Source of the DNA: CBDVBE01 sp964543525
Lineage (GTDB): Bacteria; Fibrobacterota; Chitinivibrionia; Chitinivibrionales; JANQEN01
Direction: 5' to 3'
Assembly: GCA_964543525.1 (NCBI GenBank)
Contig: CAZIYW010000072.1
Span: 1-26,305 of the forward strand
Length of the DNA stretch: 26,305 bases
Shown here piece after piece: positions 1 through 8,396 of this stretch (the first letter of the stretch is position 1; each line of letters begins with the position of its first letter). The translations under genes were made by a program, and so were the position numbers. The notes under the pieces were generated by a model. That model made no database searches. It saw only the letters and a list, made by a program, of their open reading frames with translations, and had not been told where the DNA came from.

Positions 1-1
1 T

Positions 2-3000
2 TTCATTACCAGGGCCGGTGACAGGCGATGGATAAATTTAATCGATAACAATGTTGTTAGCGCCGCGCTGTTTGCTTCCGACGGAAAGAGTGATGACTGG
101 CTGGCCAGGTTAACAGATGTTGTCAGGCAGGCCCGTGAGAAGCAATCTGCCGAAGATAAAAAGCTGTCTGTTTTTACGGTCCGTGAAATTGATCCTGCAA
201 GGGATGTCGTTGATTTCGGGGATGATGAGAGAAAGAGCTATTTCGCGAGTTTGCCCCGGATAAACGGGGTTGTGCTGGCACGTTACTGTCATCTTGTCTT
301 GTTTTTACCGGGTAAGTATCTTTCTGTCAATATAGCTGATAAAAATGGCGGAATTGCAAGAGATAAACGGCCCGTAACAATTTCCATACAAACCCCCAAA
401 TCACAATCAGACACCCTTCTTGGCGCGGATCAATATGAATCAACGGAATTGCCTGCCCTGATACTTTCCGATCCCGACACCGCAGGCGGCGTTCTGGAAA
501 ACGGCGTATATACCGTTACGGTAAAAAACATAAACAACGCGAAAACCTGGTACAACGAGAAGGGCGAACTCAGCGATAGTTATACTGTATCTCTGAAAGT
601 CGATTTCAATGTAAAAACACTGTACGGCGATTTCGCCGTGGCGGACGCTACGCCGGTGTCGCTCGAGGAGTCCATCCTGACCCGGTTTCCCGCGGAATAT
701 GCACATATCAGGAACGCTCTGGAGAACGACCTGCCGGCGGAGACGCCCGGAGGAGAGAAAAAAACGGCGCAGAGCGTTTCCGCCCGGACAAAGGCGCGGC
801 TTGGCGAATACATTAAATTTTACAAGGCAAACAGGGAGCGGGTCTCCCTTCTTAAAAGCGCATTCGGCCAGGAGGATCTTGCGCCATTGACAAAAGCTGC
901 ATTTGAAAAATTCAAAGATAGTAAATCTGGAGAAATACAAAAGCTCTACGATTTCGGCATGAGCATCAGGAGATTCAACGAAGAGGCGCGCAGGATCATG
1001 AAAGCGTGGAAATTTACCGGTGCGATCACCTCCGCGCTTAACCGCGCGCAGAACATGTCTGTTCTTTCGAAGTGGATACATCTGAACAGAGCCTACAAGG
1101 TATTCGACAAGTATGGCGAAGGGGTTGCCGACGCGGTAATAAAGCACGGGAAACTGCGAGATTTCAGGGTGTTGACCGGTGACAACCTGAGCGCGCAGGA
1201 ACTGTTTCTTCTTCGGAGTGGTCAGCATCTTGATCATGACGGCTGGCTTGCGGTGCGCAAGGCTATTGACGCGAAACCGCCATCGTTTGTTTCAAGGACG
1301 TTGAACGCGGTTGACATAGCTGTATCAGCGGCGGAGGTTTTCAACCAGTTTATCGAGATCAATGAAGCCGCCAAGGATGTGGATGAAAGTTTCAGTGAGC
1401 TTATCCGGCGTGCAAAGGCGCTTTATGAAGCGGGTTTTGAGGCGCCCTGCAGGGCCTCCTGGCAGACAATGGAGAAATACCGGGCCCTGGTTTCCATGGG
1501 TTATCAGAAACTTAGTGAAGCGCAAAAGGCCGCGGTCATGGCGTGTTTTGACGCAGCTATTGCCGTTGTCAGTGCGTATCCTCCCACCGCTGCCGCGGGA
1601 ATAATTATCGGCGCAGTCAGGACAGCCGCTTCCTCTGGATGGGAGTTGATCAAAAACGCGGGAGAACTGGTTGAACGCCATTTCCCGTCATTTGCGCTTA
1701 GCCAGGCCTATACGAAATCAAAGATTCTCAATCAGCTGTCAAAAGAGGGTGAAACGAATTTTAAAATAGCCCGTGACGCCCGGGAGAAGATTAAACAAAG
1801 CGCGGAAACCGGAGGAGCTGTCCCGGAGGGCGTACAGGACATACTTGAACAGATTGCCATACGGGCAGAGGCTGTGCGGGCGCTGGTGGCGCTTATTCAG
1901 AGAGTAAGCTGCAGGGTATATTTTTATAATCCAATCACAAAAGCGGTTGAATACCGGCCGGAGCTGTTGGAGAAAAAGACCAAAGAATACAGGATCGCGG
2001 AGTTTATCGATACCTACCTTTTCAAATCCAACTGGCTGATGCCGGTCAAGGGAACATATCTTCCTGTCGGACTTGACCAGGTATGGTATCTTCACAATCA
2101 GGAGCATGCAGGATACAGCGACTTTTCCCGATATCAGGATCCTGGCTCCGTGGGGCCGAACGCTTACGCCATAGGGGTGCAGTTGCCAGAAGGCACAAAA
2201 AAGCCTGAGCACTGCGCGGTAGCCGGTTTTCAAAAATATTTTCCTATTCATACACGCCATATTAAAAATATTTCCGCACTGGTGGAGATATTCAGCCGCA
2301 ATTATACCGGTATTGCCGATTATGTCCGGTATTCGCAGATATATTATCGCATTCCCCGGAAAGGTGCGGCTGTCAATGATGATTGGACCCCGCTGGTAGA
2401 CGAGGCCGGCAGAATTACGGAAGTAACAACTGCCATGCAGCTTCGTATTCTGGTTGTTCTGAATACAAAGGACGACATGAGCGCGATTCCCGCCACGTTT
2501 CAGCTCAGACGAACGGAGGCGCTCGGTATTGGAATAAAAGGGCCTGAATATAATGTTACCTGCGAACCGCTGAAAATCGGTGAAGGAGGGCTGCTACCGA
2601 GCGAATCGCGTTTTGAGAATTATGCCGGTGTTGTATTTTTTCCCTTTTACATGTTTCGCGGCAATTGCATCTATGGTCCCAAACCCCTTGAATTTGCTTC
2701 CGCCCGCAAGTATTTCGATCCGGTAACCAGTCCGGATAACCGGTACCGGTATATTTTCAAATTCGGTTCGCTGTATCAGCCGGTTGAATTCAACTACAGG
2801 GTGGTTGACAATAAACAGATTTCAGAATATATCGAAACCCGCACACCATCAGGCGTAATGAGGCGTCAGATCCAGGCCGTAAAAAATTATTGCGATTTTC
2901 CTTTTTATCTCAGGCCTACAGACAATCAGAAAGACATTGACTCACAAATGTCGAAATCACCCACTTTCCTGCAATCCCTTTCTCAGGATGCGCCCGAGGT

Positions 3001-3790
3001 TCCTACGGTGGCCCGGGGCGGCTTTCGCGGCATTGCGGGGCTTGTTTTCAAATCGGCAACAGGCGACAACGGTATCCGGTTATCGAATGATTTTATTTAT
3101 TACCCGCCCTTGTCAAAGACAGAAAGCCTGAAGGAAACAGTAAAAGGTTTTTTGTCGGACGCTGAAAATATGCGTCCCGGAACCATATTTTCTCACAGTC
3201 ATCCGTCACCCTGGTTCTGGATACTTTTCTATGCTGCCGAGATAAATGAGGTCGAATGGCTCAACAGTTACCCGACGCTTGACGGTTGGGCAAAGACACG
3301 TTGTAACGTAACCCTGAAACAGGGCGCTGCCGGTTTTGAGCATACCTCGAAAATTACCTCTGACTGCTTTTTCATCGGTTCTCTCCGGACGCCCACTCTG
3401 AAGAAAACCGACAGAAAGTTCCTTCTATGGAGACTGTATTCGCTGGTGGATGAAAAGAGTGTTTACCACAAGGAATGGTCGCGGCCCGGGGAAAGAACCG
3501 TCGAGAGCGCCGAAGCGAAAGCAATGCTCGGTGATCTCCTGCCGATACTGGAAACGGACGTATTCAGCAGTTCCCTTTATTCGCCAAAGGGAGATTTGTC
3601 ACAGGCGCTTAATTTGCACAAACAGATATTTTACTTTGCCGCGAAAATCGAGCTGTCATACATGGAGAATGGTGTTAAAAAGAGAGGGCTCTACAGACAA
3701 TTCAAACCTTATAAGGACATTTCAATCGAGGCCGATGCCCTGAGCGACAGACAGAAATTCAAAATGAACAGACAGTTGCACTGTATATAA
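2..3790 (+). CDS. Very large protein of unknown function, 5' end outside window
   Basis: The frame is open from the first bases of the window to the TAA at 3788-3790, giving 1262 visible codons. The TTG at 251 is not a credible start, because the same frame continues upstream with ordinary coding sequence. I do not recognise the family. The visible part begins with beta-rich sequence (about residues 80-215), then a long charged alpha-helical region (about 235-480). A strongly hydrophobic alanine/valine/isoleucine segment follows (about 505-550, nt 1520-1650), resembling a membrane-inserting hairpin. The C-terminal 600 residues are beta-rich and aromatic. A short HSHP motif lies near nt 3193-3204. 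No signal peptide can be judged. The layout recalls large pore-forming or contractile-system effectors, but this is only a resemblance. No partner gene is visible in the window. Confidence 0.85.
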   Translation, partial: FITRAGDRRWINLIDNNVVSAALFASDGKSDDWLARLTDVVRQAREKQSAEDKKLSVFTVREIDPARDVVDFGDDERKSYFASLPRINGVVLARYCHLVLFLPGKYLSVNIADKNGGIARDKRPVTISIQTPKSQSDTLLGADQYESTELPALILSDPDTAGGVLENGVYTVTVKNINNAKTWYNEKGELSDSYTVSLKVDFNVKTLYGDFAVADATPVSLEESILTRFPAEYAHIRNALENDLPAETPGGEKKTAQSVSARTKARLGEYIKFYKANRERVSLLKSAFGQEDLAPLTKAAFEKFKDSKSGEIQKLYDFGMSIRRFNEEARRIMKAWKFTGAITSALNRAQNMSVLSKWIHLNRAYKVFDKYGEGVADAVIKHGKLRDFRVLTGDNLSAQELFLLRSGQHLDHDGWLAVRKAIDAKPPSFVSRTLNAVDIAVSAAEVFNQFIEINEAAKDVDESFSELIRRAKALYEAGFEAPCRASWQTMEKYRALVSMGYQKLSEAQKAAVMACFDAAIAVVSAYPPTAAAGIIIGAVRTAASSGWELIKNAGELVERHFPSFALSQAYTKSKILNQLSKEGETNFKIARDAREKIKQSAETGGAVPEGVQDILEQIAIRAEAVRALVALIQRVSCRVYFYNPITKAVEYRPELLEKKTKEYRIAEFIDTYLFKSNWLMPVKGTYLPVGLDQVWYLHNQEHAGYSDFSRYQDPGSVGPNAYAIGVQLPEGTKKPEHCAVAGFQKYFPIHTRHIKNISALVEIFSRNYTGIADYVRYSQIYYRIPRKGAAVNDDWTPLVDEAGRITEVTTAMQLRILVVLNTKDDMSAIPATFQLRRTEALGIGIKGPEYNVTCEPLKIGEGGLLPSESRFENYAGVVFFPFYMFRGNCIYGPKPLEFASARKYFDPVTSPDNRYRYIFKFGSLYQPVEFNYRVVDNKQISEYIETRTPSGVMRRQIQAVKNYCDFPFYLRPTDNQKDIDSQMSKSPTFLQSLSQDAPEVPTVARGGFRGIAGLVFKSATGDNGIRLSNDFIYYPPLSKTESLKETVKGFLSDAENMRPGTIFSHSHPSPWFWILFYAAEINEVEWLNSYPTLDGWAKTRCNVTLKQGAAGFEHTSKITSDCFFIGSLRTPTLKKTDRKFLLWRLYSLVDEKSVYHKEWSRPGERTVESAEAKAMLGDLLPILETDVFSSSLYSPKGDLSQALNLHKQIFYFAAKIELSYMENGVKKRGLYRQFKPYKDISIEADALSDRQKFKMNRQLHCI

Positions 3791-3814
3791 CTGTTCCATG
3801 TTTCCTGTCAAGTA

Positions 3815-3970
3815 AAGGCACTCGTGGCCATTCGCTTCGCTCATGTCCACTCGCACCACTCCGCGGCGGCGGTGGCTTTAGACCACCGCCTTGGCCAAAG
3901 AGGATGCTTCGCCCCCTTTGGGAATCATATAATAAGGTTCCCCAACTGGAAGTGGGGGCTTAAAGTTTAT
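3815..3970 (+). mobile_element. Possible IS200/IS605-type right-end remnant (no tnpA/tnpB)
   Basis: This GC-rich block sits in AT-rich surroundings and has three consecutive hairpins. The first is GGCGGTGG (3868-3875) with CCACCGCC (3883-3890) around the loop CTTTAGA. The second is CCAAAG (3895-3900) with CTTTGG (3916-3921). The third is CCCC-ACT (3940-3947) with AGT-GGGG (3951-3958). Hairpins with a CTTTAG-type loop and a terminal CCCC/GGGG hairpin followed by GCTT are typical of IS200/IS605 right ends and of the guide-RNA scaffold 3' of tnpB. No transposase or TnpB coding sequence is next to it, so it would be a solo end or palindrome-type derivative. It starts about 25 bases after the stop of the large gene. 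Identification is from memory of the family pattern, not from a match. Confidence 0.4.
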
Positions 3971-4083
3971 TAAAAGAAATCGAGCCGCGGAAGAGATTAA
4001 AAAAGGCCGCGTGAGTTCTTTTTAACGGCCAATAGTGAGTGCGACTCTCACTGTCGGGTACTGATGTTTATATGAATAATTTA

Positions 4084-4131
4084 CTTTGTAAGAATTATCT
4101 TACAAAGGGGGTGGTATGGCATACCCTTTTT
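4084..4131 (+). terminator. Two overlapping hairpins, the second followed by a T-run
   Basis: CTTTGTAAGA (4084-4093) pairs perfectly with TCTTACAAAG (4098-4107) around an ATTA loop. A second stem, AAAGGG (4104-4109) with CCCTTT (4124-4129), encloses GGTATGGCATACC and runs into five T residues. The two stems share the AAAG at 4104-4107, so they cannot form fully at the same time. It could terminate transcription from the left, or be a remnant of a mobile-element end. Confidence 0.4.
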
Positions 4132-4325
4132 GTTAAAAATCGATGTTTTATCGGCATTGTACCGTAAGAAAGACACGCCGCATTGTCTGTTTTATTCTTT
4201 ATTCTGCTCTTTTCCTGTTGTATATTCTTTTCACGGCACGTATGTGACTTTTCATACACTTGATTAAATACCCATATAATCTAAGAAAGGCCGGTGTAAA
4301 ACGCGGCTTTGTTCAACGGAATTCC

Positions 4326-4387
4326 TTCCGTAATATGCAAAAAAGCGCGGTGATACCGTCCGTTTGCGGTTCCGGCATATTACGGAA
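4326..4387. repeat. 13-bp perfect inverted repeat with 36-nt spacer
   Basis: TTCCGTAATATGC at 4326-4338 is the exact reverse complement of GCATATTACGGAA at 4375-4387. No T-run follows, so it is not a standard terminator. It overlaps the start of the protein-like open stretch described for this region. It could be an element end, a structured RNA or an operator. Confidence 0.6.
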
Positions 4388-4774
4388 GAAATCCTTTACG
4401 TTTGTGGAAATCGGTGTTCCCCTGCTTTTAAGCTGGGCAACTACCGCACCATAGCGCTGGGCAATATCATAGGGTTACAGTAATTATCTCAACGCAATCC
4501 TCAGATAAAAAATCCTCCAATACGTTACAATTGTATTTACATATTGCAGGTATGCCAGCGAACTGTTATAGATTCATGTGAAGAGATATCGTTATTCGCA
4601 GCAGCTCTTTATCTTTAAACGCTTCTTATTCGCGATTATCGCCCAAAATTTACTATTCGCCCTTAAGCCGCTGCCACCCAGGTTCTATCTCCTATGTGTC
4701 AATAACAATCTCTTAATCTTTAAGCTCTGAAATCTTTATTTAATTTGGGAATTACCTGTATCATGCAGTAAGAA

Positions 4775-6795
4775 TCAAGCCAAATCTTTTAGCATCCTGC
4801 TCAAGTCGTCTATTCGACAGGGTTTTTCCATGAATCCACAGGCGCCTTCAAGAATAAGCTCATTAATCCCGGCATCCTGTGCAAAGCCAGAGGTAAGTAA
4901 TATTTTTGCGTTCGGATTGACCTTTTTAACCTCTTTAAAGGTATCATAGCCGTTCATGACCGGCATTATCATATCGAGCAGAATCAGATTTATTTTTTTA
5001 TGTTTTGTCTTATACAGTTCCAGACCTTCCCTGCCGTTCTCCGTCATAAGAACAGTATAGCCCGGCTCACGCAACAGTTTGCTTGTTGTCTCATTTATAA
5101 TGGGTTCGTCATCAATGAGCAGAATACATCCCTTTCCTCTGGGCAATCGCTCCGTCACCTTATCTTTACCGGATTCGGACTGGGTTATTACGGGTAGGTA
5201 CAATTTAAAAATGGTACCTTTTCCCACTTCACTTGAAACGGTTATAGCACCGTCATGATCTTTAACGATTCCATATACTGGCTGCAAGACCGGGCCCGGT
5301 ACCTTTCCCCACCTCTTTGGTGGTAAAAAAAAGGCTCAAAAATTTTATCGATAGTTTTTACAGACATACCGGCGTAACATTCATGAATCCCGAGAACAGG
5401 CAGAAACGAAACCAGAATGCCGGTAATTTCAGTGTAATTGAAACAGGATAACAATTGATCACTGGCAATACGAATCATATCGGTTTCTTTTTCAATATTA
5501 AACTTTTTGATACTCTGTAAATATGACTCCTGCTTGTATATCAGCAGATTTACCCTTCTCCAGATACTGTTCAACTGCTCATGATGCTCATGGTCACCGG
5601 CAAGCCTGGAGACCTCACGGAAAATGATGGTAAAGAAATGTTCCAGCGGCGAAATGGAAAAATTCATCCGTGCCATAACCATTACCAGTTCGGTAATAAG
5701 ATCACGAAGATCGTGCTCAGGTGGTTGGGTACGACCTGCCTGCTCTAACCATTTTACAAGCCGGTACACCAGTCCCAAGATATAGCGTGCCTTTTGTTGT
5801 GAATGGCTAATAGTAAAATCTTTCAGCAGATTCTTTTTAATCACCTTGAATACACTGTCCGCCGTTACCGGTTTCCTCACTCGCTTTTGCTTCTCGGGCG
5901 GAGTGAGTTCCGGCATTTCATGCTGGGGGCGCCCACATGATTGCCGCACTATCAATTTAGATGGAAGGATAATTGTTTTTGGTACCTTTTTACCGTTTAA
6001 CAACTCAATTGCCTTCTGTACTGCAATACTGCCGCACTCAAAAAGCGGCTGCCTCACGGTGGTGAGTCCCGGTGAACTTGACCGGCTCTTATCAATATCA
6101 TCAAAGCCAACCACCTTAATATCATCCGGGATTGCATACCCCCTTATTTTCAGCGTCTCCATCGCCGCATGCACACTGATATCATTAACACTTGCAAGTG
6201 CATCGAATGATACCTTCCTTTTGTCCAGCAGGGTCGCCACCGCTTCATACCCGGCACTGTCTTGATAGTTCCCGAAACATACCAGCTTCGGATCATATGG
6301 AATATTATGCTCTTTCAAACACCTGCGATACACATTAAATCTGATGTTCGCTTCATCATTGTCCCCCGGCCCTTTTATAAATGCGATCCGTTTACACCCG
6401 TGTCCCGTAATCAAATGAGTAATGGCTGATTTCATCCCCTTTTGATTGTCGATAATAATACTGGTTGTTTCAGGTACTTTAATACCGGTACTGACTGCAG
6501 GAATTGCTGCATATTTTCTGATGAAACTTCTTACTGCTTTCGTGCTTAAATCCTCACCGAAACAGCCCGAAATCAGAATTAACGCATCAATATTGGCAGT
6601 TGAAATCAGGTCGTATAACATATCACCCGACGTATCAGGGTGGCTAAAAATACTGCTGCTGAAACAGAACAGCCGGGCATCCATTATTTTTGCCTGCTCA
6701 TATACCCCATTGAATGTCGCTACCTGATACGGATCATACAGGCTGGACAACGGAAGACCGATAATCGGCCCCATTTTTCTCTGACCTTTTTTCAT
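4775..6795 (-). pseudogene. Broken hybrid sensor histidine kinase with LacI-type ligand-binding domain
   Basis: The N-terminal part (about residues 8-290 from 6795) is a LacI/RbsB-type sugar-binding domain without the usual DNA-binding helix-turn-helix; it contains VVGFDDIDKS and LTTVRQP, typical of the family. A helical domain follows (about 310-460), ending LPVLGIHECY. The sequence then jumps straight into the ATP-binding domain at AGMSVKTIDKIFEPFF, so the GAF-like part, the phospho-acceptor histidine domain and the N box are missing (junction near 5370-5376). The G1 box (TTKEVGKGTGPGL) is in a second frame, and VYGIVKDHDGAITV with the receiver domain in a third. The frame breaks lie in the eight-A run at 5325-5332 and at about 5281-5290. 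The receiver keeps IDDEP, the phospho-accepting D in LLDMIMP, LTSG and MEKP. Two start codons are possible (6795, or ATG eight codons in, preceded by AAAAAAGG). It cannot signal as a kinase in this form. Confidence 0.85.
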
Positions 6796-6834
6796 TCGCT
6801 AATTTTCTCGTGGTGATAACGAATTCTTAATGCG

Positions 6835-6840
6835 ATTATA
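6835..6840 (-). promoter_or_regulatory. Possible -10 box upstream of the kinase remnant
   Basis: On the minus strand TATAAT lies about 40 bases before the ATG at 6795. No good -35 box is visible at the normal distance, so support is the -10 match and position only. Confidence 0.3.
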
Positions 6841-7056
6841 CTCCAGATTATTTACTAGAATTACTTTTTTTTCATCAAATATATATCGTGATAGGTACCT
6901 GTCAATGATATCCGGATAAAAGATACCACCGTTTTGAAGGATAAAACCTGATTAATGGCGCACTGCTGGCAGGCTATTTATCTGAGAGTAACTGTTGCAG
7001 ATGTGGATAGTAAAAACATAACTATGAAAAGTTCCATTCATTTCCGGTGGAGCAAC

Positions 7057-7839
7057 TTACAGCATTGCCTCATTGAACTCAAAACCGGGATTTATCTTTT
7101 TAATCTCAATAACAATATCAAGTATCTGCTGTTTTATTTCCTGCGTAGCCTGTGATTTATACTCTTTAAACAAACGTAGAAACGTATCAACCTTCTCCCG
7201 GTAACTGTTCTTTTCCAAGGCACTGAGAATATTCTTCTGGAGATGGTAAAAACTGCCTGTAGTAAGACGCTCGATAAAATCGAAATAATCACCGGCAGCC
7301 TTCCTGATAATAACCGCTATTTCTTTTACCTGTTGCGCCAGGGTATAGAGCACCTGTACCAGGGTTTCATGCATACCGCGCAGATGGCCGAGTGCGCTCG
7401 CTGCCAGTAAATAGTACTGAGCGACTCTGGGCCTGATATCCTCTTCCGGCATAACCCGATCATGGTATGAGCCTTCATGATTAAAGCCTAGAAAGACGCT
7501 GTCATAAACCAGCCCGAAATCAGCATTTTCCTTGTACACTACATATTCATTCCGTAAACCGGGATGCGCGTTGATATAGTTCCGCACATCAATATCAAAC
7601 GGTGAGAGATACGGTTTGCTTGCCATATCAAACCGGGAGCTTAGTACCGAATGAAGGAGATCTGCCAGATACATGTTTACCTCTTCCTCATAGACGTTTT
7701 CTCCCGTTTCCATATGAAGGTCGATTCTGGCTTTCAACAGGTGTTCAAGGAAGAAGAACAGTGATTCCTCCCTTTCCGCGCTTTCTATATCATAGTAGCT
7801 CGTGATTATTTTGCTCTTTTTCTTTTTTTTCTTACCCAT
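7057..7839 (-). CDS. Conserved-looking cytoplasmic protein of unknown function
   Basis: The product is 260 aa with no signal peptide or membrane segment. It starts with a lysine-rich tail (MGKKKKKKSK) and continues as a mostly alpha-helical protein. A central segment contains HPGLRNEYVVYKENADFGLVYDSVF, interrupted here only for description, and the last 80 residues look amphipathic or coiled (SALEKNSYREKVDTFLRLFK). The start is well supported by AAAGGAGG about seven bases upstream of the ATG. It lies between the kinase remnant, on the same strand, and the divergent cellulase. I do not recognise a family or catalytic motif. The gene is intact, unlike the kinase, so the two need not be functionally linked. 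Confidence 0.8.
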   Translation of the reverse strand: MGKKKKKKSKIITSYYDIESAEREESLFFFLEHLLKARIDLHMETGENVYEEEVNMYLADLLHSVLSSRFDMASKPYLSPFDIDVRNYINAHPGLRNEYVVYKENADFGLVYDSVFLGFNHEGSYHDRVMPEEDIRPRVAQYYLLAASALGHLRGMHETLVQVLYTLAQQVKEIAVIIRKAAGDYFDFIERLTTGSFYHLQKNILSALEKNSYREKVDTFLRLFKEYKSQATQEIKQQILDIVIEIKKINPGFEFNEAML

Positions 7840-7877
7840 ATCGACCCTCCTTTCATCAATATGGCCTCTCCTAATTA

Positions 7878-7883
7878 ATTATA
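7878..7883 (-). promoter_or_regulatory. Possible -10 box of the 260-aa gene
   Basis: Minus-strand TATAAT lies about 40 bases upstream of the ATG at 7839. A weak TTAAAT sits 17 bases further upstream. Confidence 0.35.
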
Positions 7884-8171
7884 CTATAAATATCGGAATT
7901 ATTTAAGCGTTTTATTAGAGTTAAATTTTTGTTTTTTAACAAGTTATATAATCAATTAACACCACTGTTTGCTAACTATTTATATATCAATACATTATGG
8001 CGAGATTGAACTATAGGGAGCGCTATATCCCTAAAAGACATTAATGAAAAATATTTATACTATTTTTACAAAAGAATAGCCGGAATCAACCCGTATCCGC
8101 AGGACGGTGATATTTCGTTGGAGTGGAATCAATTAGCAATAAAGTCGAAATACTGCAATCAAAAGAATGCC

Positions 8172-8206
8172 GTTCTACGAAATTACCTGTTCAGTTCTAC
8201 GGAATT
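8172..8206 (+). repeat. Direct repeat, possible operator upstream of the cellulase
   Basis: GTTCTACGAAATT (8172-8184) and GTTCTACGGAATT (8194-8206) differ at one base and are 22 bases apart start to start, about two helical turns. They lie roughly 60-95 bases upstream of the candidate -10 box, a plausible place for activator binding. Function is inferred from position only. Confidence 0.4.
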
Positions 8207-8261
8207 TTAGCTGTTAAACACAATTAATAGTGATTTTTATATTATCTTATAGTAGAGAATA

Positions 8262-8270
8262 TGGTATAAT
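8262..8270 (+). promoter_or_regulatory. Extended -10 promoter of the GH9 cellulase
   Basis: TG-N-TATAAT is a perfect extended -10 element. No convincing -35 box is present, as is common for extended -10 promoters. Transcription would start near 8277, giving a leader of about 120 bases. Confidence 0.5.
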
Positions 8271-8396
8271 AGTTATTGAGAGGGATCCCGGTAATGCTTA
8301 CTCGAATAACTCTGTTTCCGATTATGCAATACACTTTTTCAGGTTGTCTGCACTCTCTGTATCAATTTTCTACACTACTTTAATAAGGACAGGTCA

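Larger units (their letters stand above)
3791..4774. other. Gene-poor region of about 1 kb
   Basis: No intact gene is supported here. It contains an IS200/IS605-like end remnant (3815-3970), two overlapping hairpins (4084-4131) and a 13-bp inverted repeat (4326-4387). One open stretch in the + frame, about 4336-4482, reads like protein (KRGDTVRLRFRHITEEIL then LGNYRTIALGNIIGLQ and stop). It has no start and an in-frame stop just upstream, so it may be a gene remnant of unknown family. The AT-rich remainder, 4483-4774, shows nothing I can name. Confidence 0.5.
7840..8396. other. Divergent AT-rich intergenic region before the cellulase
   Basis: This 557-base AT-rich region separates the minus-strand 260-aa gene from the plus-strand cellulase. 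It carries a candidate promoter for each gene and a direct repeat (8172-8206). No coding sequence is supported. Confidence 0.6.

Noticed and set aside
251..253. TTG as start codon of the giant protein
   Set aside because: The frame is open with protein-like sequence to the window edge, so the gene starts outside the window.
440..1237. 265-codon antisense open frame inside the giant gene
   Set aside because: It shadows a clear coding strand; its composition is rich in R, F and V with no recognisable domain or ribosome site.
3193..3204. HSHP as a JAMM-type metalloprotease motif
   Set aside because: The downstream serine and aspartate of the JAMM motif are absent, and hydrophobic residues follow instead.
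4260..4454. 64-codon open frame in the gene-poor region
   Set aside because: No ribosome site, no recognisable sequence, and it is crossed by an inverted repeat.
4775..5287. Receiver-domain protein as an independent gene starting at TTG 5287
   Set aside because: The first residues are the middle of a kinase ATPase domain, so it is the 3' part of the broken kinase gene.
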